A DNA stretch of 64,000 bases, taken from positions 62,001 through 126,000 of the forward strand of contig NZ_JACXGQ010000004.1 of assembly GCF_022096995.1 (NCBI RefSeq), given 5' to 3'. This DNA is from Yoonia sp. I 8.24. GTDB lineage: Bacteria > Pseudomonadota > Alphaproteobacteria > Rhodobacterales > Rhodobacteraceae. The notes under the pieces are model-generated. The model had not been told where the DNA came from, made no database searches, and was given only the letters and a program-made list of their open reading frames with translations. Of this stretch, positions 27,124 to 35,609 are shown in pieces. Both the position numbers and the translations under genes were made by a program. How positions within the stretch are numbered: position 1 is the stretch's first letter; every line of letters begins with the position of its first letter.

Positions 27124-28208
27124 GCGACGGCCCCTTTGAATTGGGCAATCGTATGGACCACACGGCGGCATGCGCTTTCGTCGCCGACAGTGATCCGCAA
27201 ACAATGCGGCAGTTTATATCCTGCGACCTGACGCACGATGATACCCACATCGCGCAGGGCCTGATCGCAGGCTTGTGCTTCGGCAGTATCGGCAAAACGT
27301 GCCAGCACAAAGTTTGCCGTCGATGTGTCGGACGGCACGCCAAGTTCAGCCAAGGCTGTCGCCATCCATTCGCGCAGGCGCGCATTTTCAACGCGGCATT
27401 TTTCGGTGTAATCGGTATCGCGCACGGCCGCTTCAGCGGTTTCGAGCGCCGCAGAAGACATGTTGAAGGGCCCGCGAATACGGTTCATCACATCGATAAT
27501 CGCGCGCGGTCCATAGCCCCAGCCAACGCGCAGACCACCAAGCCCGTAAATCTTAGAGAACGTGCGCGTCATCACGACGTTGTTGCGCGTTTCGATCAAG
27601 GCAAGCCCAGCGTCATATGCGCCCACATATTCGGCGTAAGCCCCATCAAGCACTAAGATAGCCTGCGGCGGCAATCCTTCGGCGAGCCGGGCCAATTCGC
27701 TTGGGCCGATCATTGTGCCAGTCGGGTTATTGGGGTTCGCGATAAAAACGAGTTTGGTCCGCTCAGTACACGCGGCCAGGATCGCATCTACATCGGTTGT
27801 CCGTTCACGCTCACGGACTTCGACAGGGGTCCCCCCCGCTGCAAGTGTCGCAATCCGGTAGATCGCAAACCCATGTTCCGTGTGGATCACCTCATCGCCC
27901 GGACCGACATAACACTGGCACATGAAATGCAAGATCTCATCCGATCCGACGCCGCAAATCACACGGTCTGGGTCGACATCCCAAACCTCTCCAATTGCGG
28001 TGCGTAGTTTACTATGGTCCGCAGACGGGTAGCGATGCAACTGATGCACAGCGCGCGAAAACGCTTCCTTTGCCGCATCGCTTGGACCCGCTGGATTTTC
28101 ATTGGACGACAGCTTGAGCACATTCGTGACCCCATCAAGCGTCGAAACGCCGCCCTCATAGAGCGCAATATCCATAATACCCGGTTGTGGTTGAATATCG
28201 TCCGCCAT
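27120..28208 (-). CDS. hisC: Histidinol-phosphate (aromatic) aminotransferase
   Basis: A class I/II aminotransferase, 362 aa from the ATG at 28208. PLP contacts are visible: [42 protein letters not shown] and the Schiff-base lysine in [20 protein letters not shown]. Next to tyrC the likely role is the last transamination of tyrosine or phenylalanine synthesis, with histidinol phosphate as an alternative substrate. A GGTGGGGG sequence precedes the start. The stop overlaps the GTG of tyrC. Confidence 0.94.
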   Translation of the reverse strand: MADDIQPQPGIMDIALYEGGVSTLDGVTNVLKLSSNENPAGPSDAAKEAFSRAVHQLHRYPSADHSKLRTAIGEVWDVDPDRVICGVGSDEILHFMCQCYVGPGDEVIHTEHGFAIYRIATLAAGGTPVEVRERERTTDVDAILAACTERTKLVFIANPNNPTGTMIGPSELARLAEGLPPQAILVLDGAYAEYVGAYDAGLALIETRNNVVMTRTFSKIYGLGGLRVGWGYGPRAIIDVMNRIRGPFNMSSAALETAEAAVRDTDYTEKCRVENARLREWMATALAELGVPSDTSTANFVLARFADTAEAQACDQALRDVGIIVRQVAGYKLPHCLRITVGDESACRRVVHTIAQFKGAVA

Positions 28209-28336
28209 GGTGCCCCCACCTTTGTTTAGTTGCCCGTTTCTAGCGCCCCGAATGCAGCGTGACCAGACGCTAGCGGCGGGCGCAGGAAATATGGGCAAAA
28301 AAGTCGCAGCAACGCTCCCTTTATTTAACATATTGA

Positions 28337-28360
28337 TTTATTAACAATCTGGTTTATTAA
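28337..28360. promoter_or_regulatory. Direct repeat in front of the ArsR-type gene
   Basis: TTTATTAA occurs twice (28337-28344 and 28353-28360), 16 bases apart, in a T/A-rich stretch just before the ATG at 28368. A third copy with one mismatch lies upstream at 28320-28327. ArsR repressors often bind repeated AT-rich sites at their own promoters, so this may be the operator. Confidence 0.4.
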
Positions 28361-28367
28361 TGATAGC

Positions 28368-28700
28368 ATGAATCAGCACGACCAACTTGATAGCGCGTTT
28401 GCAGCGCTCGCCAATCCGACGCGGCGCGCAATTCTTGCGCGGCTCGCCACAGGTGAAGCAACTGTAAACGAACTCGCCGAGCCCTTTGAGATGAGCTTGC
28501 CTGCCGTCTCGAAACATATTCGCGTTTTGGAAGATGCTGGTTTCATTTCACGTGGGCGCAACGCGCAATTTCGCCCCTGTAAGATCGATGGAGCCCCTAT
28601 CGAAGCCATTGCAACATGGGCTGATCAATACCGCCATATTTGGGGTGACAGGTTTGATGTGATGGCCAAATTATTGGCTAATACAGAGGATGAAAAATGA
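28368..28700 (+). CDS. ArsR-family transcriptional regulator
   Basis: A 110-aa winged-helix protein of the ArsR/SmtB group: LDSAFAALANPTRRAILARL, then VNELAEPFEMSLPAVSKHIRVLEDAG. The metal-binding CxC motif of canonical ArsR is missing, so it is likely to respond to another signal. It overlaps the next gene by ATGA (28697-28700), a common pairing of an ArsR-type regulator with an SRPBCC protein. Confidence 0.94.
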   Translation: MNQHDQLDSAFAALANPTRRAILARLATGEATVNELAEPFEMSLPAVSKHIRVLEDAGFISRGRNAQFRPCKIDGAPIEAIATWADQYRHIWGDRFDVMAKLLANTEDEK

Positions 28701-29173
28701 CGAACGCAGAAATTTCAGTCGTGATCACACGCGATTTTACCGCCAGCATCGACGCTGTGTGGAACATGTGGACGGATCCAGCCAAATTTGGCCAATGGTA
28801 CGGCCCGAACGGCATGACAATTCCAGTCGCCGAAATGGATGTGACTGTCGGCGGCATCCGCAAAATCTGTATGGAAATGAAGATGCCAGAGCGCACAATG
28901 ACCATGTGGTTCACAGGCACTTACAAGGAAATCGTGGCCCCAAATCGGTTGGCTTATAGCGAAAGCATGTGTGACGCAGATGGCAACCTGATCTCGCCCG
29001 CCAGCATGGGGATGCCCGAAGGCACGCCAGAGGTCACCGAAGTCATCGTTGAACTGCAAGAAGTCGATGGGAAAACCCGCATGACCATGACCCACGTTGG
29101 CGTCCCTGCCGGATCGCCCGGCGAAGGCGGCTGGAACCAAGCGTTCGACAAATTGACAGCGCTATTCGGCTAG
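28697..29173 (+). CDS. SRPBCC (AHSA1-like) domain protein
   Basis: A 158-aa START-like protein with the AHSA1/SRPBCC pattern: ISVVITRDFTASIDAVWNMWTDP, AKFGQWYGPNGM, WFTGTYKEIVAPNRLAYSES and a C-terminal GWNQAFDKLTALF. Such proteins bind hydrophobic ligands or act as activators; the ligand here is unknown. It is coupled to the ArsR gene by the four-base overlap and probably belongs to its regulon. Confidence 0.92.
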   Translation: MTNAEISVVITRDFTASIDAVWNMWTDPAKFGQWYGPNGMTIPVAEMDVTVGGIRKICMEMKMPERTMTMWFTGTYKEIVAPNRLAYSESMCDADGNLISPASMGMPEGTPEVTEVIVELQEVDGKTRMTMTHVGVPAGSPGEGGWNQAFDKLTALFG

Positions 29174-29215
29174 TTGTCGTCGCTTTGGTCGCGCTATCTG
29201 GCGCGACCAATACGA

Positions 29216-29731
29216 CTAGCCTGTGACGCCCTCGGTTTGCGGAAGCGGATCTGGGGTTGTCACGTTCTCGGGCCGTCGCTTTTCGTAGAAAGCATTGCCG
29301 CCAGCTGTGACCACATAATGGATATTGTTGTAGTTAGCGTCATACCAAGCGGCATGAAAATACTTTGCGCTTGCAACATGCGGGTGCCGTTCACCGGCCA
29401 GTACGGCGGCCGCAGATGCATCTGCCAATGCCCGCCCCTGCCCGTCCATCGCTTTGGTCATCACACCCGGTGCAAATTGATTTCGCTGACCAACAACGGC
29501 GCATACGCTGTCAGGAAATGCATCAGATTGCACGCGGTTCATCACAACGCTGCCCACTGCAACCATGCCATCGCGGCTGGAACGGTTTGATTCGAAATAC
29601 ATGGCGCGGGCCATGCAGTTGATATCAGACGCTGACGCGCGCGTGGCCTGCGGTTCGCGTGAACACCCTGCGACACCGCACACCGCGACGCAGGCCCCGA
29701 TGAGCAACATTCTAGATCTCTTTAGCTGCAT
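29216..29731 (-). CDS. Cell-wall hydrolase lipoprotein (SleB/Hydrolase_2 type)
   Basis: The 171-aa protein begins with a lipoprotein signal (MLLIGACVAVCGVAGCSREP, lipobox GVAGC). The mature part carries the SleB-type hydrolase pattern: NCMARAMYFESNRSSRDGM with the catalytic Glu, VGSVVMNRVQSDAFPDSVC and ASAKYFHAAWYDANY. It probably cleaves peptidoglycan in the periplasm, attached to the inner or outer membrane. An upstream in-frame start at 29755 is possible; the chosen ATG at 29731 gives a normal signal peptide. Confidence 0.88.
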   Translation of the reverse strand: MQLKRSRMLLIGACVAVCGVAGCSREPQATRASASDINCMARAMYFESNRSSRDGMVAVGSVVMNRVQSDAFPDSVCAVVGQRNQFAPGVMTKAMDGQGRALADASAAAVLAGERHPHVASAKYFHAAWYDANYNNIHYVVTAGGNAFYEKRRPENVTTPDPLPQTEGVTG

Positions 29732-29780
29732 ATCTGCGCTCCTTTGCGCATGCATACGCGTCTAATTTCTTGATCTCAAG

Positions 29781-30278
29781 TTAGAGTTCACGTGAACGTA
29801 TTTCTGCGCGCAAGAATTTCGCAGCCGATCGAAAATGGCTTGGGCCTGCGGCCTCCGCGCAGCGCCCCGGCGTCCATTTGTTATTGGCGCCTTTCATCGG
29901 ACCACCGAAAAGCTCTGCCTCGGACTTCGAAGTGATGCATGCAATCAAATCGGCATACCCCGACGCCAACGCAGATTTCGCGCCATCCCAGTCTAGGTCG
30001 CTCTGGCGCTGGCGTAGATCGGCGTTGTAGCGTTTGAGATCGTTCCACTTGTACCCTTCAGCGGGAAAGAACACAGGCTTTTCTGCTTGCCCATCTGCAT
30101 ACCAGCCCAAGAATAGGCTGATCCAATGCGCGCGGTGCGAGATGACGTCTTTGATTGACGTATCTTCGACACCCTTCGTCATTGCCATATTAGTGTCAAT
30201 CGCATCGACAAGCTTTGACAACTTGGCGAATTCCTTTTGTGAAATCTCAAGGAGTGCGGATTTGGTTGTTGCGGCCAT
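29781..30278 (-). CDS. ClbS/DfsB-family four-helix protein
   Basis: The 165-aa protein matches the ClbS/DfsB family: KSALLEISQKEFAKLSKLVD, TSIKDVISHRAHWISLFLGWY and a C-terminal WTPGRCAEAAGPSHFRSAAKFLR. Family members are DinB-like four-helix bundles; ClbS protects E. coli from colibactin by hydrolysing its cyclopropane. There is no colibactin gene here, so the role is likely generic protection or a hydrolase of another small molecule. Confidence 0.85.
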   Translation of the reverse strand: MAATTKSALLEISQKEFAKLSKLVDAIDTNMAMTKGVEDTSIKDVISHRAHWISLFLGWYADGQAEKPVFFPAEGYKWNDLKRYNADLRQRQSDLDWDGAKSALASGYADLIACITSKSEAELFGGPMKGANNKWTPGRCAEAAGPSHFRSAAKFLRAEIRSREL

Positions 30279-30353
30279 TGGGGGCTCCCTTCCAGTGCAA
30301 CCTTACCGCGAAACACACATAGGGGCCTTGTGGTAGATCAAACCGCAAAACGC

Positions 30354-30382
30354 AAAAGGCCGCACCAGATGGCGCGGCCTTT
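30354..30382 (-). terminator. Intrinsic terminator of rpsD
   Basis: A 9-bp GC-rich stem (AAAGGCCGC with GCGGCCTTT) with an imperfect loop, followed on the minus strand by TTTTGCGTTTTG. It begins 22 bases after the rpsD stop. Confidence 0.85.
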
Positions 30383-30404
30383 GAAATCGCAATTGCAAGA
30401 ACGA

Positions 30405-31025
30405 TTAGTTCTTGGCGTAGAATTCGACCACGAGGTTTGGTTCCATTGTGACCGGGTAAGGCACATCGCCCAAAGCTGGTGTACGTACGAATGTCGCAAC
30501 CATCTTAGAGTGATCAACTTCCATGTAGTCAGGCACGTCACGCTCTGGCAGTTGAGACGCAACCAAAACCAGTTCCAATTGCTTGGACTTCTGACGCACT
30601 TCAATCACGTCGCCTTCTTTCACACGGTAGGAAGGAATGTTCACTTTCTTACCGTTCACTGTGACGTGGCCGTGGTTCACGAACTGACGTGCAGCGAAAA
30701 CAGTTGGCACGAATTTCGCGCGGTAAACAACAGCGTCCAAGCGGCGCTCGAGCAGACCGATGAGGTTTTCACCTGTATCGCCTTTTACACGCTCAGCTTC
30801 GCCGTAGATGCGACGGAACTGTTTCTCGGTCAGGTCGCCGTAGTAACCTTTTAGCTTTTGCTTTGCGCGCAGCTGTGTACCGAAATCGGAAAGTTTACCC
30901 TTACGGCGCTGACCGTGCTGGCCGGGGCCATATTCACGACGGTTTACTGGTGACTTAGGACGACCCCAGATGTTTTCGCCCATGCGGCGATCAATTTTAT
31001 ATTTGGCAGCGGTACGTTTAGTCAT
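30405..31025 (-). CDS. rpsD: 30S ribosomal protein S4
   Basis: S4 nucleates 30S assembly and represses the alpha operon. The 206-aa protein starts [21 protein letters not shown], carries [22 protein letters not shown] and a full S4 RNA-binding domain ([33 protein letters not shown]). It is a lone gene, as in many alphaproteobacteria, with its own terminator. An AAGGAG ribosome-binding site precedes the ATG. Confidence 0.99.
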   Translation of the reverse strand: MTKRTAAKYKIDRRMGENIWGRPKSPVNRREYGPGQHGQRRKGKLSDFGTQLRAKQKLKGYYGDLTEKQFRRIYGEAERVKGDTGENLIGLLERRLDAVVYRAKFVPTVFAARQFVNHGHVTVNGKKVNIPSYRVKEGDVIEVRQKSKQLELVLVASQLPERDVPDYMEVDHSKMVATFVRTPALGDVPYPVTMEPNLVVEFYAKN

Positions 31026-31418
31026 ACGCTGATCTCCTTCTTTAGAGTACGAAGGGCGTTGTCCTTTTTCCCGGATTTTGCCGGAACGACAGGGTTCCTC
31101 TTGCGAGGTCCACCAACACCAATGAAAGCGCGCTTATAGTGGTGATCTGGTTGCTGTCAATAATTAATCGAATTGTGACCGAATTGAGTACAACGGAGTC
31201 TTAGGAATGCACAAATTACGTCAAATTCTCAACATATCGATGGGCTAAAAACCGCTCATGGCACTGATGAATGTCAGTTTCCATGCTTAACGAGTAATTT
31301 GTTTTTGATTAATCCGTATTATGTTCACGATTTAGGCGCGTATGTGGCGGTTCTGTTTAACCCCACATGCGCGTAATCTGCTCTTGCTCCTGCGGTACAA
31401 AACCGCAATGCATTGCAA
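31026..31418. other. Intergenic region between rpsD and the YdcZ pair
   Basis: This 393-base stretch holds the divergent promoters of rpsD (minus) and the transporter pair (plus). I see no gene. A 6-bp inverted repeat, TGCGGT and ACCGCA around ACAAA (31391-31407), lies 11 bases upstream of the first transporter ATG; it may be an operator. The rest is A/T-rich with no T-box or riboswitch pattern I recognise. Confidence 0.6.
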
Positions 31419-31886
31419 ATGACAGATTTAGTGCGCGGCACACAATCCTTCCACTTTGCAGCAGCCTTTGGGGCCGGCGGCCTGTTGACGCTAATGGTCT
31501 TATGCAACGGGACCCTTGCTGCGCATGGGTCGTTGTTTTTCGCGTCATGGGTGCCACATCTGACGGGCAGCATCGTGGCGCTATCTTTTCTGGTCGTATT
31601 ACGCCCCAAACGCGCTGCCCCCGTTCGCCCGCCGCTTTGGGGCTATTTGGGCGGGATTTCAGGCGGCGTAACCGTGATGTTAACCTCGGCGACGATGAAC
31701 ACCGCGCTCGCACTTTCGGGCACTATTGCGCTGGGATTAGCGGGGCAAGTGGTCTTTAGTCTGTTTGCCGATGTGCGGGGGCTGTTTGGACTGCCCAAGC
31801 GCCGCCCGACGTCACGCGACTATATATCCATGACTTTTATCCTCGCGGGCAGTCTGATTTTGATCTTCTTGGGGGGCGGCGCATGA
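31419..31886 (+). CDS. DMT-superfamily transporter, YdcZ (DUF606) type, first of a pair
   Basis: A 155-aa membrane protein with about five hydrophobic segments and the YdcZ family signature GLLTLMVLCNGTLA and PHLTGSIVALSFLV plus LWGYLGGISGGVTVMLTSATMN. YdcZ proteins are small paired drug/metabolite transporters. The ATG at 31419 follows a TTG in the same frame. Its stop overlaps the start of the next gene by ATGA (31883-31886), so the two form one unit. Confidence 0.88.
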   Translation: MTDLVRGTQSFHFAAAFGAGGLLTLMVLCNGTLAAHGSLFFASWVPHLTGSIVALSFLVVLRPKRAAPVRPPLWGYLGGISGGVTVMLTSATMNTALALSGTIALGLAGQVVFSLFADVRGLFGLPKRRPTSRDYISMTFILAGSLILIFLGGGA

Positions 31887-32323
31887 TAGTCTATGCGGCA
31901 CTTGCAGTCCTTGCAGGACTGTTGGTCGGGCTTAGCCGTCAGATCAACGGGCGCCTTGCACTGTCGACCTCCGCGCTTGAATCCTCATTTTGGAACCACC
32001 TTATTGGGCTTGTCTTTATTACATGTATTGCGCTGACCATTGGTGGGCTTTTCGCGGGCACCCCCGGCGATGCCCCCTGGTGGGCTTATTTGGGTGGCCC
32101 CATTGGCGTCGTGTTTATCGCAGCGGGCAGTTGGTTGATTCCACGAATCGGCGCTGCGCATACGGCTATGCTCATTATCGCGGGCCAGATGATATCGGGG
32201 GTGCTCCTCGATATTTTTTTCAAAGCCCCCGGCAGTACATCCGCGCGTGTCATCGGTGTTTTGTGCATTTTGGGCGGGGTTTGGGTGGCACGCGGTCCCA
32301 CAAAGCGCGACAAAAAAGGGTGA
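31883..32323 (+). CDS. DMT-superfamily transporter, YdcZ (DUF606) type, second of a pair
   Basis: A 146-aa partner of the previous gene, same family: LAGLLVGLSRQINGRLALST, SSFWNHLIGLVFITCIA, PWWAYLGGPIGVVFIAA and a last helix VIGVLCILGGVWVA. About four to five membrane segments. Paired YdcZ half-transporters probably assemble as a heterodimer; the substrate is unknown. Confidence 0.88.
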   Translation: MIVYAALAVLAGLLVGLSRQINGRLALSTSALESSFWNHLIGLVFITCIALTIGGLFAGTPGDAPWWAYLGGPIGVVFIAAGSWLIPRIGAAHTAMLIIAGQMISGVLLDIFFKAPGSTSARVIGVLCILGGVWVARGPTKRDKKG

Positions 32324-32479
32324 TCAAAAGTACAATCAAAAATCCGTGATGCGCAAGAAAAATGCGCCTATAAGTTGAATTTCAGGCGGCATTTTGCCAA
32401 CCCCAAAATACCTATGGACAGCGTTCATTTTTTGTAACAGATAGCCACTGTTCGAAACTCAAAATAGGAAAAACCTAAA

Positions 32480-32743
32480 ATGAACAACGTGTTGAAAATT
32501 TCAGCAGCTATCGCATTCGCTACAATCGCAACAACTGCATCTGCTGAGTGCACGGAAGCATCCATCCAAGAAAAGACAATGGAAATTTCAACCGGCATGC
32601 AAGCTATGGCTGCAACAAACCCAGAAATGATGATGGAAATTTCAACTGAGCTTCAGACTGCTATTGCAGCTGCTGCCGAAGCAGACGACATCGAAGCCGT
32701 TTGCACTTCACTTGATGAAATTTCTGCAAAAATGGACAGCTAA
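32480..32743 (+). CDS. Small secreted protein of unknown family
   Basis: An 87-aa protein with a signal peptide (MNNVLKISAAIAFATIATTASA, cleavage before ECTEAS). The mature 65 residues are acidic and helical, with Cys near each end (ECTEAS and AVCTSLDE) that could form one disulfide. Met-rich stretches (MQAMAATNPEMMMEIST) and Glu/Ala heptad-like segments suggest a small helical hairpin. It sits alone with a good terminator downstream. I recognise no family; a metal-binding or chaperone role cannot be claimed. Confidence 0.78.
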   Translation: MNNVLKISAAIAFATIATTASAECTEASIQEKTMEISTGMQAMAATNPEMMMEISTELQTAIAAAAEADDIEAVCTSLDEISAKMDS

Positions 32744-32754
32744 GCCTGTCTTGG

Positions 32755-32784
32755 ATTTGCCCCGACTTTGTATCGGGGCAAATC
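32755..32784 (+). terminator. Terminator after the small secreted protein
   Basis: Arms GATTTGCCCGA and the twelve bases 32773-32784 pair with a single bulged G, around an 8-base loop; TATTTTAGTTTTC follows on the plus strand. It ends just before the convergent operon's last stop and may serve both directions. Confidence 0.8.
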
Positions 32785-32788
32785 TATT

Positions 32789-33625
32789 TTAGTTTTCTTT
32801 GCGGTCATCCACGACGCCTAGCGCCGCAACACCAGAATTCCCTAAATCAACCGTTGCGAACGGCCCACCGATGCACAGGTTCGCAAGGTCCTTGTTATCA
32901 AGCGGCGGCGTATCGGCCAGAATCTCTTTGGCAAAGACCTCGGCGTTGTCTTTCGGGCGATATCCCAAATGCGCGGCTTTGCTGTTATCAACAACGACGC
33001 GGTCGTTGTTGGAAATTCCCCAAACCTTCGTGAAGCCCACAACTGGTGAATCGATGGATCGTTCGACCAGATGGATCAAATCATCATAGGAAAGCCACGT
33101 CCCAAGCGACCGCGCGTTATTTGCCTGCGCGCATGAGAAAATCCGCATACAGACCGATTCCACGCCGCGCTTGTCCCAGTACAGGCTCGCTAGGTCCTCG
33201 CAAAAACACTTTGCCAACCCGTAGTAAGTGTCCGGCTTATGCGGCGCATCTAGATCGATCACGTCGGTTTTCAAATGCATCCCCACCGCATGCACAGAGC
33301 TTGCGTAGACAACACGGCGCACGCCTTGGCGGTAGGCGGCCTCCCAAACATTATAGGCCCCGATGATGTTAGAATGCAGGATATCGTCCCACGCGGCCTC
33401 ATCGCCGATGGCGCCAAAATGCACGACCATATCCGCCCCTTCAAGCATTGCCTCAAGCGCGGCCAGATCGCCAAGATCAGCTTGCACATAGGTTTCGCCG
33501 GGCAATGTGTTGCCAATATCCGCAGCAAGATCGGTCGACACCAATTCATCGCACATCTTTGTTAGCGGTTCACGCAAGTATGACCCCAAACGGCCTGCAG
33601 CCCCGGTCAAAACAAGTTTCTTCAT
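32789..33625 (-). CDS. Uronate-dehydrogenase-like NAD-dependent SDR (epimerase fold)
   Basis: A 278-aa extended short-chain dehydrogenase. It resembles bacterial uronate dehydrogenase (Udh): glycine motif LTGAAGRLGSYL, VVHFGAIGDEAAWDDILHSN, and the catalytic YxxxK in TYYGLAKCFCEDLASLYWDK, where Udh has a matching GLSKCFGED-like stretch. Udh oxidises glucuronate or galacturonate to the aldaric lactone. The substrate here is uncertain, as the operon has no other obvious uronate gene. It is the last gene of the five-gene operon and overlaps the aldolase by ATGA. Confidence 0.8.
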   Translation of the reverse strand: MKKLVLTGAAGRLGSYLREPLTKMCDELVSTDLAADIGNTLPGETYVQADLGDLAALEAMLEGADMVVHFGAIGDEAAWDDILHSNIIGAYNVWEAAYRQGVRRVVYASSVHAVGMHLKTDVIDLDAPHKPDTYYGLAKCFCEDLASLYWDKRGVESVCMRIFSCAQANNARSLGTWLSYDDLIHLVERSIDSPVVGFTKVWGISNNDRVVVDNSKAAHLGYRPKDNAEVFAKEILADTPPLDNKDLANLCIGGPFATVDLGNSGVAALGVVDDRKEN

Positions 33626-34407
33626 GTGTTTTCCTTATTGGTAGATTTGCGCATCTGCGCCATCAGACTATCGGTTGATTTTGCCAGCACACCGATATCA
33701 GTGGCACAGGCAACAAATGTGAACCCATCATTAAGCAGATCAGCCGCGAACGCCGGTTCAGTGACTAACGTACCAACAGGCACGCCCAAATCCATTAGTT
33801 TGCGCGCAGCAGGCTTGATCCGCGCCCAGACATCCGAGTGCAACGGCTGGCCCAGCAGCCCCATATCAGCCGAAATATCCGCAGGCCCAAAAAACACGCC
33901 ATCAACACCATCGACAGTGCCAATCTCGACCGCTTGATCAAGTGCAGCGCAGGTTTCGATTTGCAAGATAACGCAGGTTTGCGCCGCGACGTCTTCATAA
34001 TAGTCTGTGACGCGTCCAAACCGATTGCCCCGTGCAATCCCAGCCACGCCACGGATACCGTGCGGCGGGTAACGGGTTGCGGCCACAGCGGCGCGGGCTT
34101 CATCGACGGTTTGGATCATTGGGAACAAGATACCTTCCGGCCCCAGATCAAGCAGCCGTTTAACGATCACCGGATCATTGACCGGCGTGCGCACAATTGC
34201 AGTCGCGTGGTAGGGTGCGATGGCCTGCAACTGCCCCAACACATCTTGCATATCGCCCGGCGTATGTTCAAGATCAACGACCAGCCAGTCAAAGCCAGCT
34301 CCGGCCACAACTTCGGTGGAATAGGCATTGGCAAGACTAATCCAACAACCGACCTGCTTTTCACCCGCTTGCATCGCGGAAAGAAACTTGTTGGTTTGCA
34401 TTTTCAT
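33622..34407 (-). CDS. HpcH/HpaI-family aldolase
   Basis: A 261-aa class II pyruvate aldolase of the HpcH/HpaI family, which cleaves 4-hydroxy-2-oxo acids. Metal and active-site stretches: FDWLVVDLEHTPGDMQDVLGQL, LFPMIQTVDEARAAVAATRYPP and VDGVFFGPADISADMGL. Sits between the FAD oxidoreductase and the uronate-dehydrogenase-like gene with four-base overlaps on each side. The physiological substrate is unknown; a 2-keto-3-deoxy acid is a reasonable inference. Confidence 0.9.
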   Translation of the reverse strand: MKMQTNKFLSAMQAGEKQVGCWISLANAYSTEVVAGAGFDWLVVDLEHTPGDMQDVLGQLQAIAPYHATAIVRTPVNDPVIVKRLLDLGPEGILFPMIQTVDEARAAVAATRYPPHGIRGVAGIARGNRFGRVTDYYEDVAAQTCVILQIETCAALDQAVEIGTVDGVDGVFFGPADISADMGLLGQPLHSDVWARIKPAARKLMDLGVPVGTLVTEPAFAADLLNDGFTFVACATDIGVLAKSTDSLMAQMRKSTNKENT

Positions 34408-35609
34408 ATCACGGCCTTTTCTTCAAAACGGATGCCGCTGGCGATGCGGTCAAAACTAAACGGGGTCAAATCCAGACTAGAATATGCACCTGCGGTTATC
34501 CACTCTGCTACGCCGCGCCCCATTGCAGGGCTTTGCTGGAACCCATGTCCTGAAAATCCATTCACGAAGATAAAGTTTATGACTTCGGGATGCGGCCCAA
34601 CAATCGCATTCTGATCAAAGACGTTATAGGCGTAATGCCCCGCCCAAGAGTTGCGCAATTTAATCGCTTCAAACTGTGGGATACGCGTCGCGAGGATCGG
34701 CCAGACCTTTTCTTCCCACAGGCTGTGATCTTGCACGAAATCATCATGATCTACGGCCGGATCGTCATCGGGCGGGCAGCCAGCAAGATAATATGTCCCT
34801 TCGGAACGCATATGCACGCCCGATGGATCAATCGTCAGCGGCAGGTCACTATCCAGCGGCTTTTCTGCCTCGAATATATAAGTATACCGTTTGCGCGGCT
34901 CTACCGGGATATCAACACCCGCCATCTTTGCAGTCAGGGCCGCGCGCGGGCCACTGGCGTTGACCACCGTGCCGCAGTTGATCACCTCGCCGGATTTGAG
35001 CGTGACGCTTTCAACGCGCGTACCGCTTGCGTCTTTTGTCATCGCGACGACTTCGTTTGTCACATATTCCACGCCGCGTTCACGTGCTGATCGTTTCCAC
35101 CAATCAAACAGCGTGTTTCCGTCAAAATACCCTTCGTCGATCAGATTGTGGTTGCCTGCGACAATATCATCAAGCTGGTAGAACGGATAAGCCGCCGCAA
35201 TTTCATCGCGGGTCATATGCTTTGTGCCTGCGCCACAGGCTTCTTGTAGTTTTTGGTTCTCACGTAGGGTCATGGCAAAGCCAGCGTTATCGGCCAGATA
35301 CATATAGCCATAGCTTTGTAGCGCGACGGTCGGCACACGTGGGTCATTGCCCATATAGGCTCGGAAGTTTTTGACGAAGTCAGCCGCAAATTGCGAAATA
35401 CGCACATTAATTTCTTGGCTAAACTGCTGGCGCATGCAGGAATTCGTGTGCGAGGTTGACGTGAATTCATAGGTCGGATCGCGTTCCACCACGAGGATCG
35501 ACCCGTCAAAGCCGGGATTATCCGTCAAGAACCACGCAACCGATGAACCAAGCATCGCGCCGCCAACGATCACGACATCATAGCTGGTTTTCGCAGGTGT
35601 CTGCGTCAT
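34404..35609 (-). CDS. FAD-dependent oxidoreductase (DAO/sarcosine-oxidase family)
   Basis: A 401-aa flavoprotein of the D-amino-acid oxidase superfamily: dinucleotide-binding VVIVGGAMLGSSVAWFL, C-terminal VNGFSGHGFQQSPAMGRGVAEW and TVVNASGPRAALTAKMAG. Such enzymes oxidise sarcosine, glycine-betaine derivatives, proline or other N-methyl amino acids; none can be chosen from the sequence. It overlaps the hydantoinase-B gene upstream and the aldolase downstream, both by ATGA, so it belongs to the five-gene unit. Confidence 0.9.
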   Translation of the reverse strand: MTQTPAKTSYDVVIVGGAMLGSSVAWFLTDNPGFDGSILVVERDPTYEFTSTSHTNSCMRQQFSQEINVRISQFAADFVKNFRAYMGNDPRVPTVALQSYGYMYLADNAGFAMTLRENQKLQEACGAGTKHMTRDEIAAAYPFYQLDDIVAGNHNLIDEGYFDGNTLFDWWKRSARERGVEYVTNEVVAMTKDASGTRVESVTLKSGEVINCGTVVNASGPRAALTAKMAGVDIPVEPRKRYTYIFEAEKPLDSDLPLTIDPSGVHMRSEGTYYLAGCPPDDDPAVDHDDFVQDHSLWEEKVWPILATRIPQFEAIKLRNSWAGHYAYNVFDQNAIVGPHPEVINFIFVNGFSGHGFQQSPAMGRGVAEWITAGAYSSLDLTPFSFDRIASGIRFEEKAVI

